This document shows positions 43,001 through 54,761 of a DNA stretch of 64,000 nucleotides, in pieces. The DNA is from Haematococcus lacustris (taxonomy: Eukaryota; Chlorophyta; Chlorophyceae; Chlamydomonadales; Haematococcaceae). The notes below the pieces were generated by a model that had not been told where the DNA came from, did not search any database, and saw only the letters and a program-made list of their open reading frames with translations. Numbering within the stretch: the stretch's first letter is position 1; the number at the start of each line of letters is the position of its first letter. A program made the position numbers and the translations under genes. The DNA is taken from contig JASKMD010000014.1 in the NCBI GenBank assembly GCA_030144725.1, positions 4,166,870-4,230,869 on the forward strand, written 5' to 3'.

Positions 43001-45885
43001 AGCCGCAGCGCCCGATGATGCTGAGGGCGCAGCGTAGTGCCTCAGCGTGGATGTCAACAACAACAGCCGCCCCCACCCCATCTCCGCTGGCCTGCTGAAC
43101 CTGCCAAGATGCTCCATGCCCCTGCCCCTGCTGTCCCTCTTGCTGCTGCGGCTGCTGCTGCTGCAGGGCTTGTAAGCGGCGCACGCTCTCATTGGCCACG
43201 TCCACCATGTCCCTGACAAAGCCGTCCTGCAGAGCAGGCCAGCAGCAGCAGCCTCCAGCCCATCCCTCTTCTCCATCCCTCCCTCCACCTGCCCTGACCT
43301 ACCCTGGACTTTTCACACAAAACCTCGTTCCCTCAAAACTGGCACGCACTCAGTTTGCTCCTCCGCGCCCTCACCCCTCACCCTGAGCCCCTCACCCTGA
43401 GCTCCTGTGCCCCCTCACCCCCTCCAGCCCCTCCAGCCCCTCCAGCCCCTGGGATCACTCACCAGTCGTTCTGCTGTGAAGCAGGGCATCATGATGCGGC
43501 GCCGCTGGCGGTGCGGCTCGCCCTCATTCAGCAGCAGCCCATTGCCTGCACCACACCAGCTGCTTGCTCACATCCTGCAGCCCTGCACAGCCTGAACCCC
43601 CACACAGCCAGCTGCTTTAAAAGGCCTTCCTATAGGGCTTTTCTGAAAGGGCCTTGATGAAGGTCCTGTTTAAAAGGCCTTGCTGCAGGGCCTTTCTGGA
43701 AGGGCTAAACCTGCCTGATGCCCGCCATCACCTCAATGGCAGGGAGGGTCACCTACCAATCAGCAGGCCCAGGGCTCGCCTGTCCTGCAGGCACCCAGCA
43801 GCAGCCCAGAACACCCAGCTTGCCTCCCCTCAGAGCTGCTTGACAGATGCATGTACACAGTGCACAGTACACATATGTCAGTGGTGGACACAGACTAGGC
43901 CTCAACCACCTTGTCCAGAGCTGCTCACACCAGGCAGCAGGCTCTTAGTGAAGCAGCGACCTGCTGACATCTGTGCTGGGACGTTGCCTTCCAGTGCTGT
44001 TCAGAGGCCAGGGGCAGGTGCCTGCCAGGCCCATCAGCCCTTCTGCCTGTTCTGCCCGGCCTGCCATCCCCCACCTGACCTGTCTTCCCTGCCCCGCCCT
44101 ACACAACCTGCCCTGCCCTGCCTTGCCCTGCCTGGCAGGCTGCTCCTTAGCCTCACCACATCTGACTTGCATAGTGTGAGGGTTGGCTGTTGCCTGTGTG
44201 AGGGCACTGCCTCACCACCTTGGGCTGAGGGCTCTGTCAGGCCTTGGCAGAGACTGGACCTCACCACATCTGACTTGGTGTACAGGCCGCGGCTGTCCTG
44301 CAGCACGTGCTGCACGTGGCGCTGGCTGTAGAGGTAGGTGAGGCTGATAGGCCCCAGGTCGGTGCGGGCAGCCTGCAGGCAGCAGGCCACACCCACAGGC
44401 AACACACCACTGCTCCTGCTGCAGCTCCTCCTCAAACTGCTTTTTCAAATGCTCATGCTGGTTTTGCTTCTTGCGGCTTGTTGCAATCAGCCAGGGAGAA
44501 AAGGGCGATGGGAGGGGAGGTAGGCGGGCGCAAGGGTCAAGGGGTGACGAAGCTCCTGGAGTAGGATTGATCACTGCCTTGCAGAGCTGAGCATATTGAA
44601 CCCTATGTGCCCACAGCCTGACAGGGCCCAACCCTCAGTTCAGGGTGTGAGCGCCCTGTCATCTCAATCTGTACAGTGTGCTAGGTGATGTGTACCCTGC
44701 TCTCATTTTGCTCTGTGGCTACTTTAGCTTGGGTGCCATCAGCATGCACTTTGCCCAGTGTCATCCTGGGTGCTGGGTGCTGCACAAACATCTGGGCACT
44801 GCCTACAACTCACGCTTCTGAGCGCTGCCTACTCCGCCTGCCCGGTAGTGGCCCCCCGCAAGCCCCCACAGGCCCCATGCAGCAGCCAGGAAGCCACACC
44901 GCCAGCAGCCTCAGAGCCTGGGCCCAGCACTCCCCCTCCAGCCAAGCGCAGCAAGCGCACCGAGGCTGAGCAGGCAGCTGAGCCCACCCAGCCCGCCAAG
45001 GGCAAAGGCAAGGGCAAGGGCAAGGCTGCCAAAGCCAAGCCAGCACCACAGCCAGGCAGGTGGCTGGACAGGGACTGCAATGCAGCGCTGAACATGCAGC
45101 GCATTGGGGAGAACAAGTGGCGCCCGCTGGAGCTGTGCTGGTGGCAAAAGCAAGCAGCTCTGCCAGCCAAGGGCACGGAGTACCCTGGCCTGGACTACAA
45201 GCGGCTGCGAGACAAGCCACCCAAGGCCCAGCAGCAGCAGCCGCAGCAGCAGCCTGCTGTGGCACGGTAGTGTTCCTCCCTTTGTTAAGCTGTTATCAGC
45301 TTAAATCAGCGCATGTTTTCCATGCCAACCCTACACAATAGCCCTCGCGGTCAGGCAATAGTGAAGGTGTTAGGCAATCATGCACCATGTCCATGTGCAT
45401 TGGGTACACTCCACACAGCCCATGAACACCATCTGAGTCGAGCCACTAGTGATTACTAGTATTCCCGCTAGTAGCCACTACTGGCCACTACTGGTCCAGC
45501 TCAAATGGAAGCCCCAGTGAGGGACAAGGAGACTGCCTACTCCTCACCTCCAGCCCCTGCTTCATGCATTCCTCTTGCACTCGAAGGTAGAAGCCAGCGG
45601 GGTCCTGCAGCCAGTCGCCAGTAGCACCTTCAGGGCTGCTTATCGCTGCTCGTCGATGCTGGCGACTGGTTGTGGGTCGTGGATGACGTGGCCCCCTGCT
45701 CGGTATTCACGCGCCTTTCGTAGCTCTAGCAGGTACCCAGCAACCGGCAAGTGTTGCAGTCCAGGCAGGGTCAGCATCGGGGGCTCGGCAGCAGCGGCAC
45801 GACATGCTAGGCGCGGCCTTTGCTGGGTAGATACCAGCGCGCGATGTCCGAACCTTGCGCGCGCGGACAGGCGCGGAGAATTCAT
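36537..45885 (-). CDS. Cytochrome P450 monooxygenase, putatively organelle-targeted
   Basis: Heme-thiolate oxygenase; substrate unknown. Exons on the minus strand: 45885 to about 45640 (N-terminal), about 45640-45548, 44265-44372, 43757-43784, 43463-43545, 42966-43226, 42704-42817, 41199-41807, 40647-40693, 39330-39452, 38300-38402, 37759-37959, 36537-36680. Phases agree from 44372 onward. Landmarks: [17 protein letters not shown] (C helix), [19 protein letters not shown] (I helix), ETLRLHPP (K helix ExxR), FKPERFLEG, heme loop [10 protein letters not shown] with Cys ligand, and C-terminal [15 protein letters not shown]. The N terminus is Arg/Ala-rich like a transit peptide, then [16 protein letters not shown]. 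The first two exon pieces are in different frames; an unseen intron or a frameshift lies near 45640. An Ala/Gln-rich insertion of about 130 residues in exon 41199-41807 is unusual. The family was not assigned. Confidence 0.85.
37005..37707 (+). repeat. Hexanucleotide array (GAGCGG then GAGAGG) in the last P450 intron
   Basis: About 50 units of GAGCGG, an interleaved boundary near 37305-37318, then about 65 units of GAGAGG. It lies in the intron between exons 37759-37959 and 36537-36680. The long dipeptide frames ([24 protein letters not shown]) are consequences of the array, not genes. Confidence 0.95.
39660..40093 (+). pseudogene. TnpB/Fanzor-like C-terminal relic A, inside a P450 intron
   Basis: Open frame 39707-40093 with a Lys/Gly-rich linker ([17 protein letters not shown]), then [28 protein letters not shown], a conserved tail ([10 protein letters not shown]) and a polyglutamine end. 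D-R-D-x-N-A-A-x-N is the RuvC-III type motif of TnpB and eukaryotic Fanzor nucleases (family knowledge; assignment here is by motif). The N-terminal two thirds, including other catalytic residues, are absent, so this is a 5'-truncated copy. It is antisense to the P450 gene, between exons 40647-40693 and 39330-39452. Confidence 0.5.
40094..40339 (+). ncRNA. Conserved 3' end of relic A (candidate guide-RNA scaffold region)
   Basis: Starts at the stop codon of relic A and is clearly similar to 45271-45536 behind relic B; similarity stops abruptly after GGACAAGGGGGCTGCC. It contains the palindromes CCACTAGTGGCCACTAGTGG. In TnpB and Fanzor elements the omega RNA is made from the 3' end of the gene and the element end, so this is the place to expect it. 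No transcription evidence. Confidence 0.35.
40700..40925 (+). repeat. Dispersed repeat, copy 1
   Basis: The segment containing CTCAACCTTGAGCCTTCATT, ACAAAACGGTGTTTTGT and CATGGCATGCACATGG recurs inverted at 62735-62890. It lies in the P450 intron next to the I-helix exon. No coding potential recognised. Confidence 0.65.
44758..45270 (+). pseudogene. TnpB/Fanzor-like C-terminal relic B, inside a P450 intron
   Basis: Open frame with [13 protein letters not shown], a Pro/Ser-rich stretch, a Lys/Gly-rich linker, [38 protein letters not shown] and a short Gln-rich end. It is longer at its N-terminal side than relic A but still lacks the wedge/recognition and first RuvC parts, so it is 5'-truncated. 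The RuvC-III type Asp is present (DRDCNAALN). It lies antisense in the P450 intron between 45548 and 44372. Confidence 0.5.
45271..45536 (+). ncRNA. Conserved 3' end of relic B (candidate guide-RNA scaffold region)
   Basis: Homologous to 40094-40339, with shared blocks AATCAGCGCATGTTTT, CATGTGCATTGGGTA, ACAGCCCATGAACACCA and GGACAAGG near the end. Partial palindromes of the CCACTAGT type are also present. The boundary with flanking P450 intron sequence is near 45536. Confidence 0.35.
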
Positions 45886-46181
45886 CCTCTAAGATGTGCA
45901 AGCGATACCCGGGGGCTAGAGGGTGCAAAACTGCGTATTCAGCATGCAGCTGCGTAAGCCTTTAGTGTCTAAAGCTGAAGGCACACAGCCAATGCCGCCA
46001 ATACACCGCCCCATCTTTGCATGGTTAGCATTCGATGAGATGGCCATGTGGACACAGCAAAAAAAAATTTGGCAGACGGACATCAGCACGCTTGCGCGTA
46101 GTGAAAGGCAATAACCCCGATGTGTTCCTATTGCTTTTGTTGCTGTCCCGTTTGAAACATAAGACGTAGTGGACATTAGAA
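45886..46181. promoter_or_regulatory. Divergent intergenic promoter region
   Basis: About 300 bp separate the inferred start of the P450 gene (minus) from the ATG at 46182 (plus). No TATA box is obvious. A shared bidirectional promoter is inferred from position only. Confidence 0.35.
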
Positions 46182-49100
46182 ATGAGCGGGTCTCACGAGC
46201 CAGCTGCAATGGTGACGGAGATGCGGAAGGGCACGACGGCCCTTCAAGATGCAGCCAAAGCTCGAAAGCTGTCGGACGCTCTGCGAGCATTGCTAAGTAT
46301 CCAGGTGCGAGGTACGGTCACCTCATGCTGTGAGCCAACAATGAGCTTGCCGCCACTAGCTGGGCACCCGACCTGCAGGCTGTGCTGAAGTCGTCAGCTC
46401 CACAGCAAGAGCCAGCGCAAGAGGACATGCTGGCCACCTGCACAGCTCTGGCAACATCCTTGAGTATAGCACAGGGGTTGCTGTCGCCCATTGCCAGCAA
46501 GCAAGACGGCAAGTCTGCATGCATGGTCACGAACTTCGTCATCAGCTCAGTGGCATGGGTAGAGCAGCTGAGCCCCTCCAGGCCTGCTGGTTCCCAGCTG
46601 CTGCAAGGCTACACACTGCTGACTGCCATGGTATGCAAGCTGGGTGCTGCCTTCCTTTTCGACCCTAGGTGGGTGAGCTGAGGTTGGAGGGGCAGCCCCC
46701 CTGGTCACTTGCATTGGCCTGCTTGGCTTCAATGTCCTGCAGGCCATGGGGTCAGGTCTGACTATCGTAAACCTGACACAGCCACTGCATGGATGCAATA
46801 GGCTGCATACAAGCCATAAGTGCGGCCTCTGGCGTGTGTTTGAGTGGGTGCATGTAAGCAGGCAGCTCCCACTGCAGGTTGACCATGTCATGGGGGATAT
46901 TGTGGGTCATCTGGCAGCAGCACCACATTCACACATCTGCGTGGCTCCGCACGGCAACCTATTGTGCATGTGTCACAGCTGTCAAAGAATGTGTGATGCT
47001 TGCTTCCGCATGGCGTGGCACAGCATAGCATGGGGTGTAGTAGGCTGGGCTGATTGTGGTAAGCAGAGCAGTGTGGTGCTGCAGGATGGTAGGCGCAATG
47101 GGAGGTCCCGGGTTCAAGTCCGAAGCAGAGGCTGTGCGGGCAGCGTTGGCCAAAATGTGTGACTTTTCTGCGGAGCAGCTGGGCCGCAGCTGGACAGGTG
47201 TGAGACTTGAAATGCCATAGTCAGCGCTATCCGCAAACTAGCAGCAGCGGCAGCCAATTTGTCAGAAGCACAGCTTGCATTGCCGCGACCCAGATGCAAG
47301 CAGTGCTGTAGCAGCTGCTTTGGCTGGTGAAGGGAACAGCAGCTGTACCTAGTATGGTAGCAGCAGGGCCGCAGGTAGCAAGGCTGCATGCATGTGCCCC
47401 TGCTAACCTCAGTGCTGCTGGTGCCAGTAACAGTGCTAGTGCCTGCCAGTGAGCCTGCTTGCATGCCCTGCATTGTCGGCCGCCCCGCCCTGCAGCAGTG
47501 AGCAGTGAGCCTGGCTCCCATCAACCCGGCAGCGAGGCTGACGCGGTGGTGCTGCAGGGCCGGGAGCTGGTAGCGGCCGTGTTTGTAGGCCTCAACAACA
47601 TTGGTGGGTGCTCCCAAGGGCCGGTACAGCTGCCTGGGGTCACAGGGCTTGGGGGCTACAGCTGCTGAAGCAGCTGGCACTGTGACTGTGGGGCGGAAGC
47701 AGCGGGCATTGGAGCAGCAGCCGCATCCAGTGCAGCAGCAGCAGCAGCCAGTGCAGCAGCAGCAGCAGTGCGGGTGACTACCGCTCTAAAGCCTCAAGGC
47801 TCAAGCTGCCATATGCCCTGCAGGTCGCCTAGCCCAGCAGATGATGGGCAACACTAATCAGCCCGTGGTGCGTGCTGGCCTGTCTTGATCACCTGCAACG
47901 ACCAACTCCCACCGCACCCCAACCCAACCCCAACCCAACCCACCCCAAGCCCCTCCCAACCCAACCCAAGTGAAGGGTTTGCTGCTGGTGACTTCCACAC
48001 AGCTCCACTGCCTGGCCCCACATCTTCCCCCACCCCCACCCCCTCCAGCCCCTCACCATGCTGCCCGTAGTTTCCCTCACAGCTTGGCCACTGCCACTGC
48101 CACTGCTGACTTCAGCAGAAGCGTCCCGCTTGACCCACAGCCCAACACCCCACAGCCTGACCCCACAGCCTGACCTGGGTCTGCGCAAGCCTAAGCACAC
48201 AGTGCCTCAGTGTGAGCCGCTGGCTGCCGCCTTGCCTAGGAGCTGCGAAGCCTGCGCAATGTGAACTTGGGGTGGAAGAACCTGACTGACCTGCTGTGCC
48301 GCAAGCTGCCCCCAGGCTGCCGCCAGACCTGCGTTACCGGTGGGTCATGTCACACTGCCTGGGTCATGTCACACTGTAATCAGTGCGGCATAGTCTGTTG
48401 TAGCGCCCCAGCTAGCAAACAGCGCAGTTCTGTACATGTTGCTGCAGCCTGCACGGTCACAAGGCAGCATGGCGGTGGACATGCATGCAGTGCTATGCCT
48501 GAGCCTGTAATTCCTTCTAGGACTGACATGCTGAGCTCCTGGTGCCTCAGCAAGTGTTATGTCATGCATGGCAACATACAAGCACGGACATGGGCATGCA
48601 AGCACCCAGGTGCACTGTGTGCAGCCTGTGTGCTGAGTGCCAGTGTCCCAGAGTGCCCCTGCCTGTGGGGTGGCTGCAGAGTGCCAGACTCAGCTGCTGC
48701 TGGGGGGCTGCCTGGACATCCTGCTGAGCGAGCTGGCTGTGTTTGCCGCCAACCCCCGGATTGACAGGCTGAGTGTGAGTGCATGGCGGTGGGTGGGTTG
48801 CTAGAGCTCGTCAAGAGAGGAGCTAGACCAGGTGCTTCACAAGCTGAAGGGGCTACACTAGCAGCAGGGCAGCAGTGGCAGGAGTGGAGACAACAGCAGC
48901 ATCCGTATGCAGGCCACCCACATCTCACCCGTCACCCGCTTCTGCTCCCACCCCACCCCCTGGCCCTGCACCTGCCGCAGCCCCTGCCATTGCCCCTGCC
49001 GCAGCCCCTGCCCCTGCCCCTGCCGCTGTCCCAGCCCTGCCCCTGCCCCTGCTCTCACCCAGCCTCCCCTGGACCCCTTGACCCCTGATGCAGGTGCTCC

Positions 49101-52100
49101 ACTTCTGGCAGAGCAACATCACCCGCACTGTGGAGGAGTTCTTCACCCACGTCAGCCCCAGCAACCGCCAGAAGGTGCTGGCGGCCTCTCTAGCAGCGTA
49201 CACCTGCCTGGAAGCGGCAGAAGAGGCCAGCAGCTCCCCCCATGCCGGCCCCCTCTCCCCTACTGCAGCCGCCCAAGCAGCTGACCCCAAACAGGGTCAA
49301 GGACCCGGGCAAGCAGCCAGCAATGGGGCCGCTGCACCGCCAGGGGCCCGGGGGGCGGGGCAGGCAGGCGTGGGAGCCAGCAGCCGGGCAGAGGCCTTGC
49401 AGGGCTTGGCATCCCGGGTGGCCCCTCGCCTGAGCCATATGGTGCTGGTGCTCATGGACTTGGGCGCACAGGAGCCCGGCCCAGGGGCATGCATGAGGCA
49501 GTGGGCGCTGGATTGTGCGGACGGCATTGCGGTGAGCTTGCCGCCATGCAGCACCGCAGCTGACTGTAGCGTTCACCATCTCTGCTCTGCCATCTGTTGT
49601 TGCTTTGCATGGCATGGAGTGTGTGTTGCTGTTGCCGTGACCCGCACCACCACAGCCATCAATTGCATCCTCAACGTCACGGTATGGATGCTTGGCATCG
49701 CCCATCAGCAGCTTGAGCATGAAGGAAAGGCTCTAGCTGCTGCGACTGCGTGCGTGTAGCCCACTCTGCCCTGCTGCCCTACTGTGAGTGTTCCAGCCCT
49801 CAGCCGTGTGTGCCTGGTCTGCCTGCCTGCTGAGTGTGCTGTGTGGCTGAGCCTGCAGGTATCCTTAGCACCCCTACTTCAAGGACCGCAAACAGAGTCT
49901 GAGTCAGCCGCCACTGTAGCAGGAGCGGGTGCAGTAGGAGCAGCAGTGGCAGGCGGGGCAGCAGCAGTGGCAGGCGGGGCAGCAGCAGCAGCAGCAGCGG
50001 AAGCTGCCACCTCCCCTGGTGGGGTGGCTGGAGCAGGCAGCAGTGGGGCGGGTGAGGGTCCCAGCAGCGAGCAGCAGGGCCGCCTGGCCCTCATGCTGGC
50101 CCTGGCTGCCCAGTGCTGCAGCCGGCCAGCAGGCTATGGGCCAGTGACGCTGCTCACCCTGGGCCGCCACCTGCTGCCTGCCCTGCTCGCCCTCATGCTG
50201 CGCTGCCACGGGCCCCAGGTCAGGCTGGGAGGTCAGCCTCAGGCAGGGTTGCGCAGGGCACCAAAGCCCGGGGCTGCAGTGCTTGAGCGCCCAAAAGAGA
50301 GTGTGAGAGTGTTGAAGAGTGAGAGTGTGAAAGGCACGCTAGTCAGGGGCTCTGGGCCAATTGCTGTAGTGGCCCAGTGTGAGCGGGCCAGTGTGAGTGC
50401 CACGCTATGGAGAGGTGCTAGAGAAGGGGACACTCACGCTCAGGGAGGGGTGTCCAGGGAGATCCAGCCTGGTGGCCTATGTAGGGGCACTGGCCTCTTG
50501 GGTGGTCCATTATTGAGCATGTGCTCTGCTAGCCCTATGCTGACCCGGCTGGCTCAGTCGCCTGAGGTCACTGCACTCTGTTTCGTTGAGTCGACAGCAG
50601 CAAGGTGGCGGGACATGTGCTGCACCTCATGCAACTGCCCTGTGCCTGCTGCCCTGCCTGTCATCTTGCCTCAGCTGACCCAGCCCCAGCCGCCCCTTGC
50701 CCCAACCCCAGGTGCTCCACTGCTATGGCCCACTGCTGGCCCTGGCTCAAGCTGCCTCACCCTCTGCCCCCCACGCCCTCCCCGCCCCCTCATTGTACCA
50801 CACCACCACCCCTGACCCCACCCCCACCACCCCCTCCTCTGCCCCCGCCCCAAGCACCAGCCCTCCCCTCGGCATGGCCCGAGCTGCCAAGCTGCTGGGG
50901 GAGCTGGTGCAGGCTGGGGTGGGGCTGCTGCTAGCCACCAGCACAGCCAGGGAACAGGCTGCCTGCCAGCCAGAGCCCCTGGTGCTGGAGCCCTTTGACG
51001 CCGCCCTGCATGAGACGCTGGCTCAGTTGTGCCTGCTGGCCTGCAGCCCTCACCCTGTGATGGCCCGCCTGGCCACTGACATGCTGTGCGCAGCAACTGG
51101 CGCAATGGGGGAGGCATGCGCTGCTAGGTTGCTGGTAGAGGTGGGGGGGCTGCTGGGCGGTGTGGCGGGGGCAGAGGCAGCGCAGTTGCTGCAAGGCATG
51201 CTGGGGCCAGGGGCAGAGGCAGGGGGCCTGGGCGGGCTGGGGCAGCAAGGCAAGGCCGACAGCCAGGGGATGGCGAGGGGTGGGGGGGAGGGCACTGAGC
51301 TGCTCAAGGTTGTGGGGGTGCTGTGTCTAGCGGAGACAAGGCCGCTGGTGCTGCTGCTGGGCAGCCTGGTGCAGGTGCGGGCACTGCTGGCTGGGCTGCT
51401 GGGGGAGGGGTGGGCTGGGGTGGCCTGAGATGGCCTGGGGTGGGCGGGCTGGGGGGGCTGGGCTGGGGTGGGGGCCGCTGCTGGGCTGCTGGGCTGCTGC
51501 CCTTGCACTGGCCAGACCCATGCAGGCCAATACAACTGCAGCTCCATACTCCTGCTAGGCGCCTACCAGTCACTCCCAGGCACCAGGAATCTTGTTATTT
51601 CCCAATTATATTTCTATGACTGATGGTTGATGATTGGGACCCAAAGCTTGATGATTGGGACCAACGCGACACAACCTGTTCCTGCAACAGAAACGTTCTT
51701 CCACACCTGCTTACCCGCCTGCCTGCCTGCCTGCCTGCCTGCAGGCCTCCCCTCCTGCTGCAGTGCGCCAGGCTTACTTGTGCCTGCAGCTGCACAGCCA
51801 GTGTCTCGCGCCCTGCTCAGTCCCCCCTACCCCCTCTGCACCCACCCTGGGCAGCCAGCAGCAGGGCGGCAGGGCAGGGCGGCTGCAGCAGCCTAGACCT
51901 AGCCGCCTCCGCCTCCCGCACCTGCCTGTGGCAAGCCTTTGCAGCCCAAGGCCCCAAAAGTGCCACTTGCTCAGCAGCAGCAGGGGCAGCAGCAGCAGCA
52001 GGGGCAGCCTGGCCAGGCCAGGGGCAACAGCAGGGCCAGGGAGACATGGCAGGGCCTGGCGGGCGCCTAGGTGCAGCAGGTGGTGGTGCGGTGCAGGAGC

Positions 52101-54761
52101 TGCAGGCCAGGCTGGACGCGTTGCGGCAGGAGGTGGAGGCGGTGAGTGGGAAGCTGTGGGTGGCAGTGGTGCATGTGTGGGGTGCAGGGGACTGCTGGGA
52201 GGCTGGGTGGCAGGGAGGTGAGGTGGGGAAGGGCGGGAAGGAGCAGGGAGGAGAACAGTGTGGCAAGTGGTGGCAGGGGCTGCAGAGCTGTTGTGTAAAG
52301 GTGTGGGTGTGCGGGTGTGAATGGACCATGGTGATGTATGTTGCCCTTCTGACGGCCTAGGTTGCTGCACCTCCATCCCAGGGTTTTGTCAGGGGCCGGT
52401 GGCCGCAGCACCCTACAGCAGCAGCCCAGGCAGGAGCAGCGGCAGCAGGAGCAGTCGGCAGCGCAGGCAGCAGCTCACAGCAGCAGTGCAGGCAGGAGCA
52501 GGCAGCAGCTCACCGCAGCAGTGCAGGCAGGCAGGGTGGGACCATGTATTGCTTGGCTGGCGGACTCGCGGTGCAGGTCCTGGCCCTGAGCCTGCAGCTG
52601 TGTGGTGCGGGGGCCCCTGCCCTGCTCATCCGCCACACAGCCCACTGCCTGGGCTGGCTGCTGGAGGGCCAGGCGGCAAGCGTGGATGCCTTGCTGCAGG
52701 CAGCTGGGCCGGGCCAGGCAAGGCTGCTGGGGCCAGAAGGTGGGTGGGGCAGGTGGCTGGACAGCCCGGTGGCCTCGCTGGCAGCAAGCCTGGGGACCAG
52801 AGCCGAAGCCTGAGCATGTATCTGAGCCTGAGCCTGAGCCTGAGTCGTGTCTACTTCTGGGTCGTTGGAGCACTGGAAGCATGGCACTTCAATGCCTGCC
52901 TACAGCCTCTGGCCCTTCACTGCCTTGACTGATTGCCTGTACTGCCCATGCCTGCCGGCTCTGCCAACATGCACAACCCGCCCTGCACAGCAACGTTCTC
53001 TGACCCTACCCTGCTGCTGCTGCTGCTGCTGCTGCATTCCAAGCGGGTGGCAAGTTGCACACCGCTGCTGACATGGCACTGCCCCCAGACCCTAGCAAGT
53101 GCGCCCAGACCTGACACAGCGAGGACCTCTCCCGGCAACAACCCTGGCCCCTGGCTATACAACCCTCTGACCTGATACCTGATACCAGCTGCCCCCTCCC
53201 TGACCGCACAGCAGCTGCCTCCCTCTCAACAAGCCATCAGCTGATCTCCTCCCGACCTGGCAGCGGGTGCACTCCTTCCTGGTTCTGCCCTGTCTCTGTG
53301 CAGTGTGCAACACGCTGCGTCTTGTGGCCACCTCTGCCCTGGCAGTAGCTCAGGCGGCAGCAAGCTGCCTAACACAACAGCAAACCCACCTAGCTCCACA
53401 CCTCCCACCTGACACGCGCAGCATCTGCCCCCCTCAATCAGCCACCCACCTTGTCCGGGTCAGCAGCAGACGGGCCTTCCAGTCTCCCCGCTCTAGAGGC
53501 TTGCATGGCCCCTGCCCTGCGCCTCCTCGCCACCCTGCTGGCCTGCAGCAAGATTCATGCTGCTGCCACAACCACAAGCACAAGCAATGGCAGCAATGGG
53601 GGTGGTGGAGGTGGGGGCCGAGCAGACAGCCCCATCCTCCCGCGCTCAGTCCTAGCAGCCCTGGCAGCAGGGCCACTAGGCAGTGCCCTGCAGGCCAGCC
53701 CCAGTGCCCGGCCCCACGCCATCCCCCTCATCGTCGCCTGCGCCGCCCTGCTTGACCCCACACCGGTCAGCCTGGTGCACGACATGCTGCACACCTGCCT
53801 GGAGGAGCAGGGAGTCGAACCCGTGACCTCTGAGCCCGGCCTGGTCGGGTCAGCTAGCAGGGGACACTGGGCACTGCAGCATGAGGCGCTGGCTGCGGTG
53901 GCCGGCTGCTTGAGGGAAGCACGCAGCCGCGCCCTGGCTACTCAGCTCATGCTGCCCTGCATGATGCCCAGCCAGCAGCAACAGCAGGGCCGCCAGGGCA
54001 CCAGCTTGCCTAACCTGTTTCAGACGTACGGCCGACAGCAGCTGGTGGGAGAGGGTGCGGGCCTTGTGTCACCTGCCCAGCTGCAGCAGCAGGCACACGA
54101 GGAGCAGCAGCTGGCACGGCTGCTACCCTCCAGCTGTCAGGGCAGACAAGGGGGCAGTGAGCAGCAAACTGCAGTCGCAGGAATAGCGGACAACCTGGCA
54201 CTATGTCTAGGCCAAATTCAGCAGGCTGTGGTCGCTTTCAGTAGTGAAGCAGCCGCCAGCAGGGGTCAGCAAGCGAAGCACAAGCGGCCGTGGGAGCCGG
54301 CTGGGGACGACGGTCCCGGCCAGCACACCGGAACGGCGGGCCTTCGAGCTTGGGGTTCCGGTAACGCGGGCATTGAGGACCACCATCCGCACGCGGATGC
54401 TAGCGGCGAGGCGGGGCAGAACGGGCGGAACGGCAGCGGGGCGAGCGGCCAGCTTAACAAACTTGCGGCAGCGGGGGCGACGCAGGTGACTGCGGTACGC
54501 AAACAGCTGGACATCCTACAATCGGTGGTTTCAAGCTTGTTATCCCCTGCGTCTGGGAGCAGCTCTGGGCACGATACTGCGATGGGCCAAGGCTGCGGTC
54601 AGGGCATTGGCAGTCTTGTGGCCGTGACGAACAGCAAGAATGCAGCGGATGCCGCTCGCGCACGGTCGATAGCAGCGTCCCTGGGAGGGGATATTTCCAG
54701 CCTGGCCGCTATGGCGCGGAGTTTAGCGCAGGTTTTGCAAGCATTCTCCAAAGCTGCATAG
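46182..54761 (+). CDS. Large helical protein of unknown function, multi-exon
   Basis: Starts MSGSHEPAAMVTEMRKG at 46182. Exons read with agreeing phases: 46182-46304, about 46346-46668, 48240-48339, 48680-48774, 49094-49531, 49859-50218, 50712 to about 51374. Further exons: one ending at 52141, one at 52577-52739, and a last exon from about 53490 to the stop at 54761. Exons between 46668 and 48240 (EAVRAALAKMCDFSAEQLG near 47110; GRELVAAVFVGLNNIG near 47555) were seen but not joined cleanly. Motif-like stretches are NVNLGWKNLTDLLCRKLPPG, VLHFWQSNITRTVEEFFTHV and QLDILQSVVSSLLSP. Leu/Ala-rich helices alternate with Ala/Gly/Gln low complexity. No catalytic motif is visible. General layout could fit an alpha-helical scaffold such as the FIGNL1-interacting FLIP/FIRRM (C1orf112) family, but that is only a guess. 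Confidence 0.6.

Noticed and set aside
47040..47125. tRNA-like B box GGTTCAAGTCC
   Set aside because: No matching A box at the right spacing and no cloverleaf pairing; it lies between probable exons of the large plus-strand gene.
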